5,894 nt of DNA from an uncultured Methylococcaceae bacterium (GTDB lineage Bacteria > Pseudomonadota > Gammaproteobacteria > Methylococcales > Methylomonadaceae). Every line of letters begins with the position of its first letter. Positions within the stretch are counted from its first letter, which is position 1. The DNA is taken from contig CAIQND010000278.1 of NCBI GenBank assembly GCA_903873045.1, forward strand, positions 1-5,894, in the 5' to 3' direction. Below, piece after piece: positions 1-4,244 of the stretch. The notes beneath the pieces are model-generated. The model had not been told where the DNA came from. It saw only the letters and a program-made list of their open reading frames with translations, and did not search any database. The position numbers and the translations under genes are program-made.

Positions 1-1
1 A

Positions 2-82
2 AAAATACCCGTTGCTGATTATGCCAAACATAACAAGCAAAGCCAATCCTGGATGATTCCGTCAGGCTGTAATAAAAGTTAG
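2..82 (+). CDS. possible 3' end of an upstream gene (uncertain)
   Basis: One forward frame is open from the window edge to a TAG at 80-82. It would give a 26-residue tail (KIPVADYAKHN... ending SGCNKS) that I do not recognise. Another forward frame is open from 3 to a TGA at 54-56, so neither can be preferred with confidence. The reverse strand also has a short open stretch that runs off the left edge. No terminator hairpin follows the TAG. This is only a candidate remnant of a gene lying to the left; the rest of 1-100 holds nothing else I can support. Confidence 0.2.
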   Translation, partial: KIPVADYAKHNKQSQSWMIPSGCNKS

Positions 83-104
83 TGCGATCAAACCCAAATA
101 TTTT

Positions 105-134
105 TTGACAAAACAAGACAACCGGTCATATCAT
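105..134 (+). promoter_or_regulatory. sigma70-type promoter of the tetR-family gene
   Basis: A perfect -35 (TTGACA, 105-110) is separated by 18 bp from a near-consensus -10 (TATCAT, 129-134, 5 of 6). Transcription would start about 7 bases past the -10, at or next to the A of the ATG at 141. An operator-like dyad at 118-129 sits in the spacer and touches the -10, where a bound repressor would block RNA polymerase. Confidence 0.6.
118..129. promoter_or_regulatory. candidate TetR-family operator O1
   Basis: ACAACCGGTCAT is an imperfect dyad around ACCGGT. It matches the second site at 758-769 (ACGACCAGTCGT) at 9 of 12 positions. It lies between the -35 and -10 of the regulator's own promoter, which fits autorepression. 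Binding is inferred from the shared motif and position; TetR-family regulators commonly bind short dyads at their own promoters. Confidence 0.55.
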
Positions 135-140
135 TGAGTT

Positions 141-737
141 ATGCCTAGAATATCAAAAAAACTAACCAATCGAGAAAACCTGTTAAAACAAGGGGTAACT
201 TTGCTGATGCAGCAAGGTTATCACGGTACAGGGCTGAAAGAAATTCTGGATGCCGTGCAAATTCCAAAAGGTTCTTTCTACAACTATTTTGGCAGCAAAG
301 AGAATTTTGCTGCGGAAGCCATTCAGCACTATATAAATCCTTTCATAGATCAATTAAGTGGCCATTTACAAAATCCGGATCATGATGCCCTCAGTGCTTT
401 GCTGTGTTATTTTAATGAACTGATTACAGAATTGGAAAAAGCCGATTATAAAGGCGGTTGTTTATTAGGCAATTTAATGGGCGAAATGGGTGATACCAGT
501 GAACTTTGTAAAGCATCCTTGCAAACGGCGGTTCATCGTTATCGGGACTTATTGCAAACAGGCTTAATTACGGCACAACGAGAAGGGACGGTAAGAACCG
601 ACAAATCAGCAGAAGAAATGGCTGATTTATTGGTTAATATGTGGCAAGGTGCTTTATTAAGAATGAAAATTGAACAATCCTCCACACCGATTAAGCAATG
701 CTGCGAAAATTTATTGGGTGATTTTTTTAAAGCCTGA
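141..737 (+). CDS. TetR/AcrR-family transcriptional repressor
   Basis: This is a 198-residue cytoplasmic DNA-binding regulator, a usual length for the family. The N-terminal TetR helix-turn-helix spans about residues 12-58. It shows the typical pattern GYHGTGLKEILDAV, then IPKGSFYNYFGSKENF (about 41-56), where the recognition helix ends in YxYFxSKE. The C-terminal helical ligand and dimerisation domain contains GGCLLGNL (about 105-112), a segment common in the AcuR/NemR-like branch. Cysteines lie at 89, 107, 123, 187 and 188. C107 is a candidate sensor because E. coli NemR senses electrophiles and bleach through a cysteine in this part of the protein, but whether the two align is inference. 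The ATG at 141 has no clear Shine-Dalgarno and lies close to the predicted transcription start. The two small genes downstream, with a matching operator, are the likely targets. The inducer is unknown. Confidence 0.9.
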   Translation: MPRISKKLTNRENLLKQGVTLLMQQGYHGTGLKEILDAVQIPKGSFYNYFGSKENFAAEAIQHYINPFIDQLSGHLQNPDHDALSALLCYFNELITELEKADYKGGCLLGNLMGEMGDTSELCKASLQTAVHRYRDLLQTGLITAQREGTVRTDKSAEEMADLLVNMWQGALLRMKIEQSSTPIKQCCENLLGDFFKA

Positions 738-743
738 TACTAT

Positions 744-749
744 TATAAT
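744..749 (+). promoter_or_regulatory. -10 element of the DUF4242-YjdI operon promoter
   Basis: A perfect TATAAT lies seven bases past the repressor stop codon. No good -35 is present: 721-727 is only a T run at the right distance. This suggests a weak or activator-assisted promoter. Transcription would start near 756, immediately before the dyad at 758-769. Confidence 0.45.
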
Positions 750-757
750 TTTTAAAG

Positions 758-769
758 ACGACCAGTCGT
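758..769. promoter_or_regulatory. candidate TetR-family operator O2
   Basis: ACGACCAGTCGT is a near-perfect dyad (ACGAC-CA-GTCGT, 5-bp arms). It starts about two bases after the predicted transcription start of the DUF4242 gene. It resembles O1 at 118-129 at 9 of 12 positions. A repressor here would act as a roadblock or hinder promoter clearance. Confidence 0.6.
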
Positions 770-795
770 TTTAATTTAACCCAGGAGACATTACC

Positions 796-1071
796 ATGCC
801 AAAATATATTATCGAACGTGAAATTCCCGGTGCAGGCGCATTAACCGCACAGGATCTGCAAGGCATATCGCAAAAATCATGCGGTGTTCTTAAGGACATG
901 GGGCCAAAAATTCAGTGGGTAGAAAGCTATGTAACAGACGATAAAGTCTACTGTGTTTATATTGCACCCGATGAAGCAACTGTAAAAGCCCATGCTGAAC
1001 AGGGCGGATTTCCTGCCAATCGTATTTCCGAAATAAAAACAATGATTGACCCGACCACAGCTGAAGCTTAA
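796..1071 (+). CDS. DUF4242 family small protein (nickel-binding-like)
   Basis: This is a 91-residue protein with no signal peptide or membrane segment. It reads as a single DUF4242 domain: MPKYIIEREIPGAG at the N-terminus, then SCGVL (28-32), WVESYVTDDKVYCVYIAP (41-58) and GGFPANRI (70-77). The fold is expected to be a small ferredoxin-like alpha/beta domain. One family member, Streptomyces SCO4226, has been described as nickel-binding, but metal use here is untested. Possible ligands visible are C29, C53, H66 and several acidic residues. A good ribosome site (AGGAGA, 782-787) precedes the ATG. The YjdI-type gene starts 26 bp after the stop, so the two are probably cotranscribed under the TetR-family protein. 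The biochemical role is unknown. Confidence 0.85.
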   Translation: MPKYIIEREIPGAGALTAQDLQGISQKSCGVLKDMGPKIQWVESYVTDDKVYCVYIAPDEATVKAHAEQGGFPANRISEIKTMIDPTTAEA

Positions 1072-1097
1072 TCGCTATCAAGTCAAGGAGATATTTT

Positions 1098-1277
1098 ATG
1101 CAAGTAACGTGGGATCAGAACAAATGCAGTCATGCCGGTGTTTGTGTTAAATCACTGCCCGATGTTTTCAAGGTGGTGGAGGGAGAATTCGTTATCGATA
1201 TCACCCAGGCAACTGAAGAAGAGATCGTTGCTGTCGTTAAACAGTGCCCTTCAGGTGCGCTACAAGTTTTAAAATAA
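1098..1277 (+). CDS. YjdI-type (4Fe-4S) mono-cluster small ferredoxin
   Basis: This is a 59-residue protein starting MQVTWDQNKCSHAGVC and ending KQCPSGALQVLK. The pattern C10-x-H12-x3-C16, then LPDVF (20-24), then C50-P-S-G-A-L, is that of the Fer4_19/YjdI family of divergent mono-cluster iron-sulfur proteins. E. coli YjdI has the same arrangement of an N-terminal CxH...C and a C-terminal CPSGAL. Only three cysteines are present, so the fourth cluster ligand would be H12, another residue or a partner. AAGGAG (1085-1090) lies 7 bases before the ATG, which supports the start. The gene follows the DUF4242 gene closely and ends 12 bp before a strong terminator, so it is the last gene of the unit. 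A role as a small electron carrier or redox sensor is likely; its partner is unknown. Confidence 0.88.
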   Translation: MQVTWDQNKCSHAGVCVKSLPDVFKVVEGEFVIDITQATEEEIVAVVKQCPSGALQVLK

Positions 1278-1289
1278 TCTGTCATGTAC

Positions 1290-1322
1290 GCATTCCCATG
1301 CCACTGTGTTGGGAATGCTTTT
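1290..1322 (+). terminator. rho-independent terminator after the YjdI-type gene
   Basis: A perfect 9-bp stem, GCATTCCCA (1290-1298) with TGGGAATGC (1310-1318), encloses an 11-base loop and is followed at once by TTTT (1319-1322). It closes the DUF4242-YjdI unit and lies 30 bases before metY. Confidence 0.85.
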
Positions 1323-1352
1323 ACAACGTCATACTGACCCTAAGTGGATTCC

Positions 1353-2624
1353 ATGAAATTAGAAACAATAGCCGTACACGGTGGTTACAGCCCCGACCCA
1401 ACCACCAAAGCAGTGGCAGTACCTATTTATCAAACCACCTCTTACGCCTTTGACGACACCCAGCATGGTGCCGATTTATTCGACCTGAAAGTGGCCGGCA
1501 ATATTTACACCCGCATCATGAATCCAACGACTGATGTACTGGAAAAGCGGGTAGCCGAACTGGAAGGTGGTCTGGCCGGACTGGCGGTAGCATCGGGTAT
1601 GGCAGCCATTACCTATGCCGTCATGACCATTGCCGAAGCTGGCGATAACATCATTTCTGCGGCCACTTTGTATGGTGGTACTTACAATCTGTTTGCCCAC
1701 ACTTTGCCGCAATACGGCATTAATGTACGTTTTGCAGACTATCGTGACCCGGCTGCTTTCGAGCAATTGATCGACGACAAAACCAAGGCTATATTCTGCG
1801 AATCGGTCGGCAATCCACTGGGCAACATTACTGATTTTGAAGTCCTGGCTGACATTGCCCACCGTCACGGCATACCCTTAATTGTGGATAACACCGTGCC
1901 GTCTCCGTATCTGTGCCGACCGATTGAACACGGTGCCGATATTGTCGTGCATTCACTAACGAAATATCTGGGCGGTCATGGCAATAGCATTGGCGGGGTG
2001 ATTGTTGATAGCGGCAAATTTCCTTGGGCTGAACATAAAGACCGTTTTCGTCGTCTTAACGAGCCGGATGTTTCCTATCATGGCGTGGTTTACACCGAAG
2101 CCTTGGGAGCGGCCGCCTATATTGGACGGGCACGCGTCGTTCCGCTGCGTAATACCGGCGCGGCCATTTCACCGTTTAACTCTTTTTTAATTCTCCAAGG
2201 CATTGAAACACTTGCGCTGCGCATGGACAGGATTTGTGACAACACTGTCAAAGTCGCGCAATTTCTGCAAAACCACAGCAAAGTGGCGTGGGTTAATTAT
2301 GCAGGACTTGATGACCATCCAGACAAATCGCTGGTTGATAAATACATGGGCGGACGCGCTTCAGGCATTCTCACCTTTGGCTTAAAAGAGGGCCGCATAG
2401 CGGGCGAGAATTTTCAGGACGCTTTAAAACTATTCACCCGACTGGTCAATATCGGCGATGCCAAATCGCTAGCTTGTCATCCCGCATCCACCACGCATCG
2501 GCAATTGTCCCCCGAAGAGTTGGTTAAGGCTGGAGTTACCCAAGAAATGGTCCGCCTGTCCATTGGCATTGAGCATATCGACGACCTTCTGGAAGACCTG
2601 GAACAGGCATTGGCGGCATCTTGA
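1353..2624 (+). CDS. metY: O-acetylhomoserine sulfhydrylase (PLP-dependent)
   Basis: This 423-residue enzyme makes homocysteine from O-acetylhomoserine and sulfide (or methionine with methanethiol), the direct sulfhydrylation route to methionine. It is a full-length Cys/Met-metabolism PLP enzyme. Visible residues are YTR (52-54), which contacts the PLP phosphate of the partner subunit; SGMAA (81-85); Y107 in TLYGG, stacking on PLP; D179 in VDNT, facing the pyridine nitrogen; S201-L-T-K204, with K204 the Schiff-base lysine; and R401 in VRLSIGIEH, for the substrate carboxylate. Length and the start MKLETIAVHGGYSPDP fit MetY rather than the shorter MetB/MetC/MetZ proteins. ATG 1353 is preferred over the in-frame GTG at 1344 because family proteins begin this way; a purine-rich AAGTGGA (1342-1348) may be the ribosome site. 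The substrate (O-acetyl rather than O-succinyl homoserine) is inferred from family likeness. Confidence 0.92.
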   Translation: MKLETIAVHGGYSPDPTTKAVAVPIYQTTSYAFDDTQHGADLFDLKVAGNIYTRIMNPTTDVLEKRVAELEGGLAGLAVASGMAAITYAVMTIAEAGDNIISAATLYGGTYNLFAHTLPQYGINVRFADYRDPAAFEQLIDDKTKAIFCESVGNPLGNITDFEVLADIAHRHGIPLIVDNTVPSPYLCRPIEHGADIVVHSLTKYLGGHGNSIGGVIVDSGKFPWAEHKDRFRRLNEPDVSYHGVVYTEALGAAAYIGRARVVPLRNTGAAISPFNSFLILQGIETLALRMDRICDNTVKVAQFLQNHSKVAWVNYAGLDDHPDKSLVDKYMGGRASGILTFGLKEGRIAGENFQDALKLFTRLVNIGDAKSLACHPASTTHRQLSPEELVKAGVTQEMVRLSIGIEHIDDLLEDLEQALAAS

Positions 2625-2679
2625 TTGACAAGCACTTGGATTTAAAAGCTTTTTTCGAGTAAAAATAAAATCCTTTGAA

Positions 2680-2706
2680 ATCCGTATAATCAGTGTCATC
2701 CGTGTT
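2680..2706. repeat. 9-bp periodic repeat (three units)
   Basis: Three consecutive 9-mers, ATCCGTATA, ATCAGTGTC and ATCCGTGTT, share the pattern ATCnGTGTn. A looser relative (ATCCTTTGAA, 2670-2679) precedes them and CTGTG follows. Similar ATCCGTGTAATCnGTG strings are, from memory, dispersed through intergenic regions of many environmental bacteria. The stretch is not coding in any supported frame. Confidence 0.5.
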
Positions 2707-2728
2707 CTGTGAAAGTAAAATCACGACA

Positions 2729-2762
2729 ATTCAGTGCAACAGCGTTGCTTGTTGCACTGAAT
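2729..2762. repeat. perfect 13-bp inverted repeat (hairpin)
   Basis: ATTCAGTGCAACA (2729-2741) and TGTTGCACTGAAT (2750-2762) pair perfectly around an 8-base loop (GCGTTGCT). No T tract follows on the + strand, so it is not a classical terminator for metY, though it could stabilise the 3' end of that mRNA. It could also be a regulator dyad for the gene at 2818 or a dispersed palindrome. The rest of 2625-2817 shows no gene. Confidence 0.65.
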
Positions 2763-2817
2763 AAACTCAAGGTTAAAAAACCTGAAAACTTGCAACCACT
2801 CGCGTGCAAAATTAGCT

Positions 2818-3258
2818 ATGTTCACTGAGATTCCAACTACCAACATTGCTCATGCCATTCAGCTCGCAGTTGCCCCGGTCTTTTTGCTTACCGGCGTTGC
2901 CAGTATTTTGTCAGTGTTAACCAATCGTTTGGCACGTATCATTGACCGCTCGCGTTTTTTACACAACAAACTTTTGTCCACTCCGCCGGAAAAACAAGGC
3001 CAAGAGATTCGTGACGAATTGGCTATACTGACAAAAAGGATGCGCTTTATCAATCGGGCGATTGGGTTATGCACAGCCTGCGTTCTATTAATCTGTTCAG
3101 TGATTGCCGTCCTTTTTCTCGATTCGTTTATTAGCATTAATATGTCAACTCCGATTGCTTCGTTGTTTATTTTCGCTATGTTGAGCTTGATTTTGGCCTT
3201 GACTTGCTTCATTAGCGAGATTTATCTGGCTACTGCTAATGTGCGTAGCGGACCATAA
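2818..3258 (+). CDS. DUF2721 family integral membrane protein
   Basis: This is a 146-residue inner-membrane protein of unknown function. The N-terminal segment AHAIQLAVAPVFLLTGVA (11-28), followed by LSVLTNRLARIIDRSR (31-46), is the hallmark of DUF2721. Membrane helices are predicted at about 13-35, 80-102 and 110-138. The charged stretch between the first two (about 37-79, rich in R, K, E and D) probably lies in the cytoplasm, given its positive charge. Length agrees with the family. No clear Shine-Dalgarno precedes the ATG, but the start fits the family's N-terminus and no better upstream start is seen. It appears to be a single-gene unit between metY and the atp operon, with non-coding gaps on both sides that give no functional clue. 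Confidence 0.82.
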   Translation: MFTEIPTTNIAHAIQLAVAPVFLLTGVASILSVLTNRLARIIDRSRFLHNKLLSTPPEKQGQEIRDELAILTKRMRFINRAIGLCTACVLLICSVIAVLFLDSFISINMSTPIASLFIFAMLSLILALTCFISEIYLATANVRSGP

Positions 3259-3318
3259 CAGGTGCTGTGAATATTTTCATCAGCTAGATGTTTTTGTAAC
3301 AGCTCAGTAAAGTAATTA

Positions 3319-3538
3319 TAAGTATTCACCTTCCCCTTTGAAAAAGGGGTGAGGGGTAATGCCATTAAGTTAAGTACCTTGTGGCAAGATAAACCGTTGG
3401 CTGAGCGGAGCCGAAGCCTGCAAAATCGCTTCGACTCCGCTCAGCGAACGGCTTAACTTAGTGCCATTGGGTGTGAGGGGGATTTATCTAATAAAATCTC
3501 CCCTAATCCCTCTTTTTCAAAGAGGGACTGAATAAGTA
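3319..3538. mobile_element. MITE-like palindromic element (outer) with direct-repeat flanks
   Basis: The proposed element, 3325-3532, has imperfect terminal inverted repeats of about 30 bp. The left end starts TTCACCTTCCCC; the right end, read on the other strand, starts TTCAGTCCCTC. Both continue into CTTTGAAAAAG and then a G-rich run. Each end folds on itself: CCCCTTT-GAA-AAAGGGG (3333-3349) and CCCTCTTT-TTC-AAAGAGGG (3508-3526). TAAGTA lies just outside both ends (3319-3324 and 3533-3538), consistent with a target-site duplication. It has no coding capacity, so it would be moved by a transposase elsewhere. An old dispersed repeat rather than a true MITE remains possible. Confidence 0.6.
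3367..3461. mobile_element. inner 95-bp palindromic element nested in the outer one
   Basis: AAGTTAAG (3367-3374) is inverted as CTTAACTT (3452-3459). Inside, two 24-base arms (3394-3417, starting CCGTTGGCTGAGCGGAG, and 3428-3451, starting GCTTCGACTCCGCTC) pair at 22 of 24 positions around a 10-base loop. The direct repeat TGCCATT flanks it (3360-3366 and 3462-3468), and GTGAGGGG of the outer element occurs on each side, as if one sequence had been split. The CTTCGACTCCGCTCAGC arm resembles, from memory, dispersed repeats of several environmental genomes. The left TGCCATT also partly inverts onto the right one, so the duplication reading is likely but not certain. Confidence 0.5.
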
Positions 3539-3540
3539 CA

Positions 3541-3786
3541 AATAATTAATACAGTTTTCCGTTGTACCTGATTATTGGCAAAGAACTTGCCCACAATGCA
3601 TATTATTTTTCAGATCGGATTTAACATATTTACAGTCTACAGCCAGTTTCTAAGTTCGCGAATACAAAAGGTTGTACGTCAGGTGTAAATAATGGCGCTT
3701 AAATGGTCTTTTTAAACGATTTTTTGTTTGAAAAACAAGGGCATAATAAGGAGAAAATAGGTTGTTAAATTTTATGAAATGAGCAT
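3541..3786. other. AT-rich non-coding stretch
   Basis: Between the repeat element and the atp promoter no convincing gene is seen on either strand. An isolated AAGGAG (3748-3753) is followed 8 bases later by a TTG codon opening a six-codon frame (3762-3782), too small to support as a gene. A weak AT-rich hairpin, TTGTTT-GAA-AAACAA, lies just upstream of it without terminator character. Confidence 0.5.
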
Positions 3787-3800
3787 TTGATTTTAATCAA
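3787..3800. promoter_or_regulatory. FNR/ANR-type box at the atp promoter
   Basis: TTGATTTTAATCAA is a perfect match to the FNR/ANR consensus TTGAT-N4-ATCAA. Its centre (3793.5) is 41.5 to 44.5 bases before a transcription start at 3835-3838, close to the class II activator position, and it ends 2 bp before the -35. This suggests activation of the ATP synthase operon under low oxygen. CRP-like relatives bind related dyads, so the protein is inferred. Confidence 0.65.
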
Positions 3801-3802
3801 CC

Positions 3803-3831
3803 TTGATTTAATGAAGGCCGATAGCTATAAT
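3803..3831 (+). promoter_or_regulatory. presumed main promoter of the atp operon
   Basis: TTGATT (-35, 3803-3808, 4 of 6) and TATAAT (-10, 3826-3831, perfect) are separated by 17 bp, giving a start near 3838 and a leader of about 22 bases before atpI. The -35 lies in a second imperfect dyad, CCTTGATTTAATGAAGG (3801-3817). The -10 lies inside an inverted repeat, ATAGCTA (3821-3827) and TAGCTAT (3836-3842). Confidence 0.7.
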
Positions 3832-3845
3832 CCCCTAGCTATTAT
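3821..3845. repeat. inverted and direct repeats across the atp -10 and start
   Basis: ATAGCTA (3821-3827) and TAGCTAT (3836-3842) form a 7-bp inverted repeat with an 8-base spacer. TAGCTATAAT and TAGCTATTAT also repeat directly (3822-3831 and 3836-3845, 9 of 10), and AGCTAT recurs at 3854-3859. Because it covers the -10 and the start, it could be an operator or merely a by-product of AT-rich sequence. Confidence 0.35.
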
Positions 3846-3859
3846 GTTTGGAGAGCTAT

Positions 3860-4219
3860 GTGACAAGTAGAAAATACTCTACTGTCAGTAAGATTTTAAG
3901 TTATCAAATTCTGATAATTCTGATAATCACGGCTGGCTTTGGTTTTGCAGGTGATTGGCAGCAAGGCTTATCGAGTGCTTTGGGAGGGATGGCCGCTTTT
4001 ATTCCCAACCTGTACTTTGCCTTAAAGATAGTTAAATCTTCCGGGCTGCCAGCGCGAAAGATGGTTAATTCCTTTTATGCCGGAGAATCAGGCAAATTGT
4101 TGTTAACAGCGGCGCTGTTTATAATGATTTTTAAAGTTCCAAATATAGAAATATTACCGCTGTTAGTTGGCTATATAACAGCATTATCGGTTTTTTGGTT
4201 CGCGCTATTGATGCGTTAA
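3860..4219 (+). CDS. atpI: ATP synthase accessory protein I (AtpI/UncI)
   Basis: This is a 119-residue inner-membrane protein of the ATP-synt_I family, first gene of the ATP synthase operon. In other bacteria it helps assemble the c-ring and has been linked to Mg2+ handling. Four membrane helices are visible at about 11-30, 35-57, 75-93 and 98-117. The family pattern FYAGESGKLLLTA (72-84) is present in the third-helix region. The start chosen is GTG 3860, with GGAG (3850-3853) six bases before it. An in-frame TTG at 3848 would add four residues but destroys the ribosome site. The length is close to the roughly 126 residues of E. coli AtpI. The stop is 25 bp before atpB. Weak primary sequence conservation is normal for this family, and the operon position makes the call safe. 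Confidence 0.9.
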   Translation: MTSRKYSTVSKILSYQILIILIITAGFGFAGDWQQGLSSALGGMAAFIPNLYFALKIVKSSGLPARKMVNSFYAGESGKLLLTAALFIMIFKVPNIEILPLLVGYITALSVFWFALLMR

Positions 4220-4244
4220 CATCACAATTTTAAAGAGAGGAACA

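Noticed and set aside
1323..1352. SAM or other riboswitch controlling metY
   Set aside because: The leader is about 30 bases, far too short for any known methionine-related riboswitch, and no such fold is seen in the preceding gene.
1244..1453. Forward open frame spanning the terminator and the metY start
   Set aside because: It overlaps the end of the YjdI-type gene, crosses a strong terminator and gives a composition unlike a real protein.
1476..1868. Long reverse-strand open frame inside metY
   Set aside because: It lies opposite a clearly conserved enzyme, has no recognisable protein signature and no ribosome site; it is a by-product of metY codon use.
2859..3212. Reverse-strand open frame opposite the DUF2721 gene
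   Set aside because: The forward frame carries the family hallmark residues and membrane helices; the reverse product looks like no family and has no independent support.
3278..3295. CATC-AGCTA-GATG followed by TTTTT as a terminator for the DUF2721 gene
   Set aside because: The stem is only 4 bp with two G-C pairs, too weak to call, although the T run is in the right place.
3321..3540. CRISPR array
   Set aside because: The repeats are inverted and nested, not evenly spaced direct repeats with unique spacers.
3762..3782. Six-codon frame after an AAGGAG, possible leader peptide for atp
   Set aside because: It lies upstream of the predicted atp promoter start, so it would not be in that transcript; the AAGGAG is probably chance in AT-rich DNA.
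3844..3870. Eight-codon ATG frame overlapping the atpI start
   Set aside because: It has no ribosome site of its own and sits a few bases after the predicted transcription start; chance is the simpler explanation.
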